The position numbers were made by a program, and so were the translations under genes. The notes beneath the pieces are model-generated. The model worked only from the letters and a program-made list of their open reading frames with translations. It made no database searches and was not told the origin of the DNA. DNA of 38,731 nt, taken from positions 1-38,731 of the forward strand of contig PCWG01000038.1 in assembly GCA_002787235.1 (NCBI GenBank), given 5' to 3'. The DNA is from Nitrospinae bacterium CG11_big_fil_rev_8_21_14_0_20_45_15 (GTDB lineage Bacteria > Nitrospinota > Nitrospinia > Nitrospinales > VA-1). Positions 24,851-33,160 of this stretch are shown here, piece after piece; positions within the stretch are counted from its first letter, which is position 1, and each line of letters opens with the position of its first letter.

Positions 24851-25158
24851 GAACCTGCTCAATCACGAATTCTTCCAATTAAATTCATCGCCTTCGCCAG
24901 CGTGACGCTGGACTCAACGTGAACGATTGAAACCAGCGTAGCCAAACCTTTGATATTGCGATTGCGCCCAATCATTTTCGAATACTTGTAACGGAGTCGC
25001 CCATGGCCCCTGCGGCGAGCAGTCGTAGCAATAATCAAACACCTGCGCGCCTTGCTCCAATCGCTTAATTCCGAGCCCAACTGAGGCCACTGTCAGGCGA
25101 ATACTATACTAGTACAAATCGGCATTGCTCAAGTTCGATGGGAAATACGCAGGCGTAC
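24851..25158. other. 308-bp stretch without a gene
   Basis: Holds the first full copy of the palindrome-bearing repeat (24897-24973) and otherwise sequence without coding character. The minus-strand frame at 24859-25080 runs through the repeat and is not judged to be a gene. Confidence 0.55.
24897..24973. repeat. Palindrome-headed interspersed repeat, copy A
   Basis: Begins with CCAGCGTGACGCTGG (7-bp arms around one base) and continues through ACTCAACGTGAACGATTGAA to ATTGCGCCCAATC. Copy B at 26121-26195 is the same apart from a short indel and several substitutions. A third occurrence of the palindrome core (AGCGTGACGCT, 24260-24270) overlaps the stop codon of the GHMP kinase gene without the flanking part. 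Confidence 0.85.
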
Positions 25159-25422
25159 TCAATATAACTTATACCCACACCTTCTGCATTTCCGTGGAGC
25201 CCAAGGGCTCCAAAAAAAATAGTTGTAAAAAACGGGTTTCCCACATTTTGGGCATCGAACCAGAAGTGTATAAATACCAACTGAAAAAAATAGTAAAAAT
25301 AATGGAATTAAAAAATACACCCCGATCTCAAGAACTAAATATCCGAAAAAAAAACCTAAAGGAATCCAAAGTATAGTTACAGCAAAACTAATATAAATTT
25401 TCTTTTTTATATCTAATGACAC
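25159..25422 (-). CDS. Small two-helix membrane protein with C-terminal zinc ribbon; candidate immunity protein
   Basis: I do not recognise the family. With the GTG start at 25422, which follows GAGGA by 8 bases, it has 87 residues; an upstream ATG at 25482 would overlap the RHS tail and has weaker support. Two hydrophobic helices (about residues 10-30 and 33-55 of the short form) are followed by CPKCGKPV and CRRCGYKL, four cysteines likely to bind zinc. It begins 41 bases after the stop of the RHS toxin tail on the same strand, the place where the immunity gene of a polymorphic toxin is normally found. Immunity function is inferred only from position and membrane character. Confidence 0.6.
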   Translation of the reverse strand: MSLDIKKKIYISFAVTILWIPLGFFFGYLVLEIGVYFLIPLFLLFFSVGIYTLLVRCPKCGKPVFYNYFFWSPWAPRKCRRCGYKLY

Positions 25423-25463
25423 AAATAAAATCCTCGTTTTGCAAGCGATTGTATAATTCGCAT

Positions 25464-26120
25464 TTAACAAAAAAACCAACAACTATCGTCACCCACACTA
25501 GTTTCAACCTCAATATCAGAGTCAATTTTTTCATCAATGTCATAACTCCAAAAAGATTTGAAACTGTCCCAAATTGATTCTTCTGGATTTGGAGGAACTT
25601 TAGGATCCGCAGTTTGATGCTCAATGATGTTTAATTCATCAGCGTTATTTTTTATGTTAATAATTTCAGTACGACTAAGAGTGGTAGACACTTGGATAGG
25701 AATAGGGCTAGGAAGACCGGGGCCTACCATAAAACCTCTAAAATCAGAATTATGAGGGTCCCATAAAAGAGTAATATTAACTACTCCGAAGATTACAAGG
25801 TTATCATTTTTAGTCATACCGGGAACACTTCCAAACGCTAAGCCTCCAAAAATATCTACGCCCACATTCAGGCCTGAGCCTGCACCTACTGAAGAAAATA
25901 TGCTACGGTTCCCCGTCTCAACATCTATAGCACCCCCAAAGCTACCTTCAACCCCGGTTCCGGTTACATTCGTTCCTCCTGTCCCTACAAGAATGTTAGC
26001 CTTAGGAAAAAGACCTGATGGGTCTCTTGCATTAATGGGGTTGTTATCGACGTAGGCGTAGAAGTTGATGCCGGCGCGGAAGCCTAGCGGGTCTTCGAGA
26101 ATCTGCCGATTTCAGGATCG
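25464..26120 (-). pseudogene. Orphan C-terminal end of an RHS-family polymorphic toxin
   Basis: The minus strand reads DPEIGRFS, then, after a one-base deletion, EDPLGFRAGINFYAYVDNNP and INARDPSGL, the hallmark end of the RHS repeat-associated core. After this the frame stays open for about 180 residues to a stop at 25464. The tail is Gly-rich at first (VGTGGTNVTGTGVEGSFGG, GAGSGLNVGVDIFGGLAFG), then more polar, and ends in SVGDDSCWFFC; no known nuclease or deaminase motif is seen. The rest of the RHS gene upstream is missing: the homology stops at the repeat at 26121. A GTG-started frame at 25865 exists but without a good ribosome-binding site. It is therefore a displaced or decayed toxin cassette. 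Confidence 0.8.
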
Positions 26121-26195
26121 CCAGCGTGACGCTGGACTCAAAGTGAACGATTGAGACCTGCGTAGCCAAATTAGGGCTTGCGATTGCGCCCAATC
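26121..26195. repeat. Palindrome-headed interspersed repeat, copy B
   Basis: Second copy of 24897-24973, starting with the same CCAGCGTGACGCTGG. It abuts the RHS remnant exactly at the codon for the Asp of DPEIGRF. A short length difference between copies changes the reading frame, so the repeat is not a conserved coding sequence. From 26196 to 26470 I see no gene. Confidence 0.85.
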
Positions 26196-26470
26196 TCCAT
26201 CGAATGCTGATAAAAGTTTAGCTCCTAGTCTCCCACGCTAGTGGGACGGTAACCATTTTACCTATTTTCGCAGTTGTTTTGTAGATTGAAGGCTGAATAT
26301 TTCATCTCGCATCGGGAAATATGAGGACTTTTGCGGGGATTCTTGTGTGTGCGTTGGCAAATGAACGGTCGCTATTTTTAGAGCTTAATCCTTTGAAAAA
26401 TTGGGAATAAGGTGTAACATGTGTGCATCTATGAATTTTTAGGCAGGTCTCAATCAAAGGAGGTTCTCCT

Positions 26471-28180
26471 GTGGCTTTAGGTGAAAAGTTGCGTTTGGGC
26501 GATGTTTTGGTCAAGGCGGGAGCGATCACGTCGGAACAGTTGGGCAAGGCTCTCAAGGCTCAGCAACAATACAATATTCCCCTGGGCAAGGTTTTGATCA
26601 AGTCAAAGCTTCTGACTGAGGAAGCCCTGGCGATGAGCTTGTCGGAACAACTTCATTACCCCTATATCGATTTGCAGGCGATCAATATCGATCAGGACGC
26701 GATTCATAAGGTGAATGAAAATATGGCGCGTCTGCATCAGTTGGTCCCCGTTTATATAAAGGATGGCAAGCTGGGAATTGCCATGGTCGACCCACTGAAT
26801 ATTTTTGCTGTGGATGAGGTGACCATCAAATCGGGGATGGATATAGAAGTGAACGTCGCTACTGAAACCGATGTCATGCATGCGATTCAGGAGTATTACG
26901 GAGTAGCGGCATCCATTCAGGCGGCGGTGCAGAGTCTGGGGGTCCTTGAAGAAAAACGCGAGGATGAAAAAGCCATTCTGGAAGAAGGGGCTCTTCCCAC
27001 TGCTGAACTGGTGGCAGATACGCCTGTAGCCAATCTGGTGAAGATGATTTTGACGCAAGCTGTCGATGATGGTGCCAGTGATATTCATATCGAGCCCGGT
27101 GACGGCGTGACCCAGATACGCTATCGTATCGACGGGGTTTTGTTTGAAGCCTCACGACCTCCTAAAAGTCTGGAGTCGGCACTGATTTCCCGTATCAAAG
27201 TCATGGCCAACATGGATATTGCCGAAACCCGCGCCCCGCAGGACGGTGGTTTTGGGGTGCAACTGGGCAAAAAGAAGATTGAGCTTCGTGTTTCCACCTG
27301 CCCGACTGTATTTGGCGAAAATATGGTGCTGAGAATTCTGGATAAATCCAATTTGCGGGTGGATCTGGAAAAATCCGGTCTCACGGGTGTGAATCACGAC
27401 AGAGTCGAAAAACTTCTAGTCAAACCTTACGGAGTTATTCTGGTAACCGGTCCTACCGGTAGCGGAAAGACCACCACTCTTTATGGTGCGCTTCAAAAGC
27501 TGAACACTCCCACAAAAAATATCAAGACCATTGAAGACCCTGTGGAATACCGCCTGCCCGGGATCAGGCAAACGCAAGTGAACCCCAAAGCCAATATCAC
27601 CTTTGTGACGGGTTTGCGGTCCTTGATGCGGCAAGATCCCGACATCATCATGGTGGGTGAAATTCGAGACAATGATACGGCTGAAATTGCGGTACAAGCC
27701 GCCTTGACGGGTCATCTTGTGCTCAGCACTCTGCATACCAACGATGCGCCGGGTGCAATCGCTCGTCTCACCGATCTGAAAATTGCGCCATTTTTGCTCG
27801 CGTCATCCATCATAGGCGTGATAGCCCAACGTTTGATAAGGACCATTTGCAAAGAGTGTGCGGTGCCCTACACCCCGACCGATGAAGAGTTGAAAATATT
27901 GTTTCCCAAGGGCGACCCGCAACCCGGACATTTGATGAAAGGGGAGGGGTGCAAGCAATGCAAAAGAAGCGGTTACAGCGGACGCATCGGGGTGTTTGAA
28001 GTTTTGGTGGTCAGCGATGATATACGCGAGCTCATTCTAAAGGGTGCGGCTCCCATGGAAATTCGTGATACAGCGATAGCGAATCATGGGATGATCACGC
28101 TTAGACAAGACGGTATCAACAAGGTGCTTGCAGGCATAACCACCGTGGAAGAGCTCAACCGGGTGACCTTTGCCGATTGA
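26471..28180 (+). CDS. Type IV pilus/type II secretion assembly ATPase (PilB/GspE family)
   Basis: A 569-residue hexameric ATPase that powers assembly of pilus or pseudopilus fibres at the inner membrane. The GTG start at 26471 follows a very strong AAAGGAGGT (26456-26464). The N-terminal MshEN-type region (1-145) begins with LGDVLVKAGAITSEQLGKAL, a motif that often binds c-di-GMP. The ATPase core has Walker A GPTGSGKT (327-334), the Asp box IKTIEDPVEY, Walker B DPDIIMVGEIRD (389-400) and the His box ALTGHLVLSTLHTNDAP. Two zinc pairs Cys460/Cys463 and Cys494/Cys497 are typical of PilB/GspE. It heads a cluster with a two-component system, PilC/GspF and a prepilin. PilB and GspE cannot be separated with confidence. 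Confidence 0.95.
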   Translation: MALGEKLRLGDVLVKAGAITSEQLGKALKAQQQYNIPLGKVLIKSKLLTEEALAMSLSEQLHYPYIDLQAINIDQDAIHKVNENMARLHQLVPVYIKDGKLGIAMVDPLNIFAVDEVTIKSGMDIEVNVATETDVMHAIQEYYGVAASIQAAVQSLGVLEEKREDEKAILEEGALPTAELVADTPVANLVKMILTQAVDDGASDIHIEPGDGVTQIRYRIDGVLFEASRPPKSLESALISRIKVMANMDIAETRAPQDGGFGVQLGKKKIELRVSTCPTVFGENMVLRILDKSNLRVDLEKSGLTGVNHDRVEKLLVKPYGVILVTGPTGSGKTTTLYGALQKLNTPTKNIKTIEDPVEYRLPGIRQTQVNPKANITFVTGLRSLMRQDPDIIMVGEIRDNDTAEIAVQAALTGHLVLSTLHTNDAPGAIARLTDLKIAPFLLASSIIGVIAQRLIRTICKECAVPYTPTDEELKILFPKGDPQPGHLMKGEGCKQCKRSGYSGRIGVFEVLVVSDDIRELILKGAAPMEIRDTAIANHGMITLRQDGINKVLAGITTVEELNRVTFAD

Positions 28181-28264
28181 CAGTTTGTTATGCAGAAATG
28201 ATTGAGTTGTTTTTCAAATCAACCTTTCACCTTTGATTTCTGAAGATTGAGTGTTTAAAAGAAT

Positions 28265-29716
28265 ATGAATTCTGAGCGTGTCCAGCGATGGTTCGATTTT
28301 TTATTTCGTAAACGGTCGACGGCCAATCCCTTTGTCATTATACCCATTGTAGTGGCATTGATTGGTTTCAGCTCGGGTTTCACCGCTTTGGTTTTTGTCG
28401 AACATTACAGAGATTTTGGAGTCCTCAGCAATTTGCAATCCCTGCAAATTGAAACGCTTTTAGGGGGGATACGATTTGAAGTTTTGATCTTTACTTTGAT
28501 CGGCGGGTTTGCGGGTCTGGGCATTGCATTCGCAATCCATAATCCCATAAAGAAAATAATGGAAGGAACACGTCAAATTGCTAGGGGTAATTTTGATTCC
28601 ACCATTGACCTTGATAAGTTGGATGAATTTGCCTTGCTCGGCAGGGATTTCAATAAAATGGCGAGCGCGCTCAGCAAGTATTTTACTGGGAACATTGGTT
28701 CGGGCTGGATCATTTTCGATTTGAACGGGATTGTCATCTCCAATGACAAGGGTGCCGAGAGGCTATTGGATGTCTCTTCCGGTGAATTGCTTGCGAAGGA
28801 TGCAGACTGGATCATGCGTTCCGTTTCACTGAATTCTCAATTCAAAGAAGCGGTGGAACTGGGTATCAATGCACATCTGGAAAGTGAGGAGATAGAAATC
28901 TCTGGCAAGGACAAAAGGGAACAAGTGATAGAGTTCAGTTTGTCGACCGTTTTGTTAAAAGATACAGAAGGAAAAGCATTGGCCGTTGCTGTCATCTTCA
29001 AGGATCTTGCCAAAGTGAGTGAGATCGCAGAACGTGTGCAACATGCAGACAGGCTGGCCGCATTGGGCAGTATGGCCGCAGGCCTGGCTCATGAAATACG
29101 TAATCCACTGAGTTCGATCAAAGGTTTGGCGCAACTTCTGGGTGAGAAATACGAGCCCGATGATTCAGCCAAGTCCTACACCCGGATCATGACTCATGAG
29201 ATCGATCGACTGGATAATGTGGTTTCCAATTTACTCAATTTTTCCCAGTTGGGACCCGGGAAAAAGAAGTCCTGTTCTCTTGAAGATATCGTCGATCAGG
29301 CCGCTATGCTTGTTCAGGCAGAGTCTGGAAAAAGTAAAGTAAAGATAATTAAAAGGCTTCCCCCTGATTTGCCTTCAATCTGGGGAGAAGATGAAAATTT
29401 GGTCCAAGTTTTTCTCAACATTCTTCTCAACGCAGTACAGGCGGCACCCGTTGGTAGCGGAGTCGAAATTATTGGCAAGTTGAAACCTGTCAAAAGCGAA
29501 AAGGGTGCTTGCGTTCAGATTGATATTAGGAATCAGGGTGCGCCCATTGACCCGAAAATACGTTCAAAGATTTTCGATCCTTTTTTTTCCACAAAAAAAG
29601 AAGGCACCGGATTGGGGCTGGCGATCAGCCATCAAATCGTATCAAAACACAAAGGACATCTTCGTGTCAGTCGAGATGGAGATTTCACAGTCTTCACAGT
29701 AGAATTTCCAGTTTGA
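28265..29716 (+). CDS. PAS-containing sensor histidine kinase (PilS/NtrB-like)
   Basis: A 483-residue inner-membrane kinase. Two membrane helices (about 22-45 and 72-91) bracket a short periplasmic loop of about 25 residues. A HAMP linker follows (92-145), then a PAS domain (145-250; GWIIFDLNGIVISNDKGAER). The HisKA box AAGLAHEIRNPLSSIKG puts the phosphorylated histidine at 276. The HATPase domain has its N box (NILLNAVQAA) and G boxes (KIFDPFFSTKKEGTGLGLAI). The HEIRNPL type and the adjacent sigma-54 regulator make it NtrB/PilS-class. It lies between the assembly ATPase and the regulator, so it probably controls the pilus genes. The signal is unknown. Confidence 0.93.
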   Translation: MNSERVQRWFDFLFRKRSTANPFVIIPIVVALIGFSSGFTALVFVEHYRDFGVLSNLQSLQIETLLGGIRFEVLIFTLIGGFAGLGIAFAIHNPIKKIMEGTRQIARGNFDSTIDLDKLDEFALLGRDFNKMASALSKYFTGNIGSGWIIFDLNGIVISNDKGAERLLDVSSGELLAKDADWIMRSVSLNSQFKEAVELGINAHLESEEIEISGKDKREQVIEFSLSTVLLKDTEGKALAVAVIFKDLAKVSEIAERVQHADRLAALGSMAAGLAHEIRNPLSSIKGLAQLLGEKYEPDDSAKSYTRIMTHEIDRLDNVVSNLLNFSQLGPGKKKSCSLEDIVDQAAMLVQAESGKSKVKIIKRLPPDLPSIWGEDENLVQVFLNILLNAVQAAPVGSGVEIIGKLKPVKSEKGACVQIDIRNQGAPIDPKIRSKIFDPFFSTKKEGTGLGLAISHQIVSKHKGHLRVSRDGDFTVFTVEFPV

Positions 29717-29779
29717 GAAGAGAATTATCCCGGGACGGACGCGGGCATGAAGAGTTTTTGATAACAAACAAAAAGTGTA

Positions 29780-31153
29780 ATGGCATTGGATAAAATATTA
29801 GTGGTTGAAGACGATGAAGGAGGGCGGTTTTTCCTGTCCGAATTTTTGAAAACAGAGAAGCGAGAATTCGTGGCTGTTGCCGATGGAGAAAGTGCGGTTA
29901 AAGAAATGCAAGCCGGCGATTTCCCTTTGGCAATTCTCGACTACAATTTACCAGGAATTGATGGATTGGAAACCTTTCGTCAACTGCGCGAAATCAATCC
30001 CGATACAGAAGGCATCATGATCACCGCATTTGGAAATAAGGACCTGGCGATGAATGCGGTCAATGTGGGTATTCTGGATTTTTTCAACAAACCCCTTGAG
30101 TTGGCGGAAATCCGAATTGTAATCCGCCGAGCCTGGGAACGTGCGCAATTAAAACGGGAAGTCAGCGAACTGAGAAGACGGGTACGCAGTCAGTTTGGAC
30201 TGGACCGGATACTTGGCTCCAGTCCGGGAATTTGCGCCGTAAAAGAATGCATTGAAAAAGTTGCTGAGAACGATGTTTCCGTATTGATACAAGGTGAAAG
30301 TGGAACGGGGAAGGAGTTGGTTGCCCAGGCTTTACATTACCTCAGCCCAAGATGCAAAGGGCCGTTCATAAAAGTCAACTGCGCGGCATTGCCAATGGAT
30401 TTGCTGGAAGCTGAATTTTTTGGGCATGAAAAAGGCGCATTCACAGGAGCTGTCAAAAAGAAGCGCGGAAAATTTGAACTGGCCAGCGGAGGTACCCTGT
30501 TTCTGGATGAAATTGGCGACATGTCACCCGCCACGCAAATGAAAATTTTGCGTGCCATTCAAGAAAATGAAATAGAACCCGTTGGCGGCGAGCACAGTAT
30601 TAAAATTGACATTCGACTCATCGCGGCCACCAACAAAAATCTGGAACGTGCCGTTCAGGAAGGTGAATTTCGGGAAGATTTATTTTACAGGCTCAATGTA
30701 GTCAACCTGCAAATTCCTCCGTTGAGGGAGCGCAGGGAGGACATTCCTGAAATCGCTCAGCATTTTTTGAGGATGTACAATGAAAAATTCAAAAAAGATA
30801 TTGAGTCGATCTCAAAAGAAGCCATGGAGTTATTGTTAAACTATTCCTGGCCGGGGAATATCCGAGAGCTGGAAAATATAATCCAAAGGGTGATTGTTCT
30901 GGCGTATAATAATGTCTTAGAAAAAAATGATTTTCTCAGGTGTTATCCGTCCTTTGAAAAAAATGCCCCTGTGTCTTCACCTGTATTGAGTTTTCAGGAG
31001 AATGTAGACGCGGTTGTGGCGTGGACGGAAAAACAGTTGATACTCGACGGACTCAGGGAAGAAAACTGGAAGCGACAGGAAACCGCAGACCGCCTGAATA
31101 TCAGCCGAAAATCGCTCCATAATAAAATGAAAAAATATGGAATCGGCGAATAA
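29780..31153 (+). CDS. Sigma-54-dependent response regulator (NtrC/PilR-like)
   Basis: A 457-residue transcription activator. The receiver domain (5-120) has its acidic pocket ending in VVEDD and the phosphoryl Asp54 ([11 protein letters not shown]), Thr/Ala region MITAFG and Lys105 (FFNKPL). The AAA+ domain has Walker A GESGTGKE (173-180), the sigma-54-contacting loop GAFTGA (220-225), Walker [13 protein letters not shown] (238-249) and the arginine finger region [11 protein letters not shown]. The C-terminus is a Fis-type helix-turn-helix ([20 protein letters not shown]). It is the cognate partner of the kinase 63 bases upstream. Likely targets are the pilin-like gene and others, though I could not find a convincing -24/-12 site within the cluster. 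Confidence 0.95.
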   Translation: MALDKILVVEDDEGGRFFLSEFLKTEKREFVAVADGESAVKEMQAGDFPLAILDYNLPGIDGLETFRQLREINPDTEGIMITAFGNKDLAMNAVNVGILDFFNKPLELAEIRIVIRRAWERAQLKREVSELRRRVRSQFGLDRILGSSPGICAVKECIEKVAENDVSVLIQGESGTGKELVAQALHYLSPRCKGPFIKVNCAALPMDLLEAEFFGHEKGAFTGAVKKKRGKFELASGGTLFLDEIGDMSPATQMKILRAIQENEIEPVGGEHSIKIDIRLIAATNKNLERAVQEGEFREDLFYRLNVVNLQIPPLRERREDIPEIAQHFLRMYNEKFKKDIESISKEAMELLLNYSWPGNIRELENIIQRVIVLAYNNVLEKNDFLRCYPSFEKNAPVSSPVLSFQENVDAVVAWTEKQLILDGLREENWKRQETADRLNISRKSLHNKMKKYGIGE

Positions 31154-31250
31154 ATGTTGGGGTCCTGTTTGTAGATTGAATAATACTGCAAACTATTTCC
31201 TGTGGTGTGTGCAGTAACATCGTCACCCTATTTGTAATTCAGTTATAAAG

Positions 31251-32483
31251 ATGCCGCTATACGAATACAGAGCAAGAAATCGCAAGGGTGGATTGGAAGA
31301 GGGCAATATGAATGCCCATGATGCCGATGCGGTAGGACAGGAATTAGCCAAAAGAGGGCATTTCCCCGTTAAAATTCAAGAAATGGGGGGAGCGGGCCGA
31401 AATAAAGTTAAGGATGAAAAGAATGTTCCTTTCAGCCAGCGTTTTGAAAAGGTTACAGCTAAAGATCTGGTTCTGTTCACCCGGCAAATGTCGACATTGT
31501 TCAATGCGGGCCTTCCCATTCTGGGTATTTTGTCTGCCCTGACGGAACAAATGGAGAGCCCCAAGCTGAGACGTGTCCTCGCGCAGGTTCAGCTGGATAT
31601 TCAGGGTGGCTTGGCTGTATCGGAAGCGATGTCAAAACATCCTGACGTTTTTTCGCAATTGTATTTGAGCATGATTGCCGCTGGTGAAGCGGGTGGTGTT
31701 ATGGACGAGTTATTGAGTCGTCTCGCCGATCTTCTGGAAAAGGATGAAGAAAATCGCATCAAAGTAAAAGCGGCGATGAGTTATCCCAAAATGGTCGTTG
31801 GTGCCATGTCCATTGCCATGGTCATTCTGATGCTCAAGGTCGTTCCGATCTTTGTTGGCATGTTCGAAAAAGCCCACATTGATCTGCCTCTGGCCACACA
31901 AATAATGATCGGTGCAAACAAGGCATTTCAAGATTACTGGCACATTACCGGTGCGGTTATTTTTGGATTGTATATGTTGCATAAAAAATGGATCAGTACG
32001 ACTTCGGGACGTTACAAATGGGATATGTTTCGGCTGAAATTTCCTTTGATAGGGCCGATTTTGTTACGTTCAGCGATGTCAAAGTTTGCACGTGTGTTTG
32101 GGACTTTGCAAAAAGGCGGGGTTCCCATTTTGGAAATTCTCAATGTTGCGGCACAGGTTATGGGCAATGTTGTGCTCACCCGGGTGGTTGTTGATGTTAG
32201 AGAAAGTGTCCAGGAAGGCTTGGGAATGGCTGTTCCGCTCAAACGGAGTGGACTGGTGCCACCCCTGGTTGTGCAGATGGTTGCCGCTGGGGAAGAGTCT
32301 GGTTCACTGGACAATATGTTGATCAAAGTGGCGAATTACTACGATGGAGAAGTCGATCAGGCTGTGAAAAATTTATCCAGTAAAATTGAACCGATCTTGC
32401 TAGTTTTTATGGGTGGCATGGTGTTATTTCTTGCGTTGGCCATATTTGTTCCCATGTGGGATATGTCAAAAATGGCTGGCTAA
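31251..32483 (+). CDS. Type IV pilus/type II secretion inner-membrane platform protein (PilC/GspF family)
   Basis: A 410-residue polytopic platform protein of usual length. It opens with PLYEYRARNRKGGLEEGNM, the GspF N-terminal motif. Two T2SSF domains follow (about 70-195 and 270-400): the first with FTRQMSTLFNAGLPILGILS and MIAAGEAGGVMDELLSRLAD, the second with FARVFGTLQKGGVPILEILN and MVAAGEESGSLDNMLIKVA. Three membrane helices are visible (about 175-200, 222-240 and 380-400). It transmits the ATPase motion to the growing fibre and should pair with the ATPase encoded 3 kb upstream. Confidence 0.95.
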   Translation: MPLYEYRARNRKGGLEEGNMNAHDADAVGQELAKRGHFPVKIQEMGGAGRNKVKDEKNVPFSQRFEKVTAKDLVLFTRQMSTLFNAGLPILGILSALTEQMESPKLRRVLAQVQLDIQGGLAVSEAMSKHPDVFSQLYLSMIAAGEAGGVMDELLSRLADLLEKDEENRIKVKAAMSYPKMVVGAMSIAMVILMLKVVPIFVGMFEKAHIDLPLATQIMIGANKAFQDYWHITGAVIFGLYMLHKKWISTTSGRYKWDMFRLKFPLIGPILLRSAMSKFARVFGTLQKGGVPILEILNVAAQVMGNVVLTRVVVDVRESVQEGLGMAVPLKRSGLVPPLVVQMVAAGEESGSLDNMLIKVANYYDGEVDQAVKNLSSKIEPILLVFMGGMVLFLALAIFVPMWDMSKMAG

Positions 32484-32518
32484 ACGGATATCTGTACAGA
32501 AACGTAACGAGATTAATT

Positions 32519-33127
32519 ATGAATCATCCTTTGAATATTAAAAGTCAAAAGCAGGACAACCGGAACAACTCAGAAAATGGATTTACTTTTATTGAGTTGA
32601 TCATGGTTATTACCATGATTGGTATTCTCGTTTCGGTGGCGTTACAGAAAATGATCACCACTGCAGAGAAAACGGAGCTGATTGCCGAAGACATGACCAT
32701 TGATACCATGCGTTCGAATATCGTTGCAAATTTTGGTTCTGACTTGCTTGAAGGAAGGACGGCCAAGTTCCCGGACGATCCTTTTCTCAATTTGGCCAAA
32801 GTGCCACGTGGTTATAACAACCTGAGGAACACTCAACCTACAGGTGAAGATGATGATTCTGATGTATGGGTATTCAGCCCCTCTGCAGGGTCGACCGGGC
32901 TCACTGTGCAACAGAGCGGTACGACTATCACCAGTTTCACGGTTACCGGCTATATTTACCATCAACGAAAAGATAACACCATTGTGAAATGGCCCTACGA
33001 CGGGAATAGTGGCGTGATAGGAAGAAAAGTCGTAGTGTCGGAAGGTGCGGCAAGGCAGGAATTGGACCAGGAAAAAAGAGCTCGCGGTGAAACGCCACAA
33101 GGTCAAGTTCCTATAGAAAAGAAATAA
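32519..33127 (+). CDS. Prepilin-like protein with type III (class IV pilin) signal
   Basis: A 202-residue protein started at ATG 32519; an in-frame ATG at 32456 lies inside the platform gene and is less likely. A 21-residue polar leader ends at Gly21, followed by FTFIELIMVITMIGILVSVA, with Glu at position 5 of the mature protein: the classic prepilin peptidase substrate. The globular part is polar with short strand-like stretches (DSDVWVFSPSAGSTG, FTVTGYIYHQRKDNTIVKWP), like pseudopilins of the GspH/GspG size. There is no Cys pair and no calcium-loop motif I can point to. It follows the platform gene by 35 bases and belongs to the same fibre system. Confidence 0.9.
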   Translation: MNHPLNIKSQKQDNRNNSENGFTFIELIMVITMIGILVSVALQKMITTAEKTELIAEDMTIDTMRSNIVANFGSDLLEGRTAKFPDDPFLNLAKVPRGYNNLRNTQPTGEDDDSDVWVFSPSAGSTGLTVQQSGTTITSFTVTGYIYHQRKDNTIVKWPYDGNSGVIGRKVVVSEGAARQELDQEKRARGETPQGQVPIEKK

Positions 33128-33160
33128 TTTCTTTAACAAATTGCAAGAGGACGCAGAGTT

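Noticed and set aside
24859-25080. 73-codon minus-strand frame
   Set aside because: It runs straight through the palindromic repeat, and the second copy of the repeat has an indel that changes the frame, so coding is not conserved.
26321-26400. Possible sigma-54 (-24/-12) site TTGGCAAATGAACGGTCGC upstream of the assembly ATPase
   Set aside because: The -24 half is fair, but the -12 element lacks TTGC and the spacing is off. No better candidate was found in the cluster, so no sigma-54 promoter is claimed.
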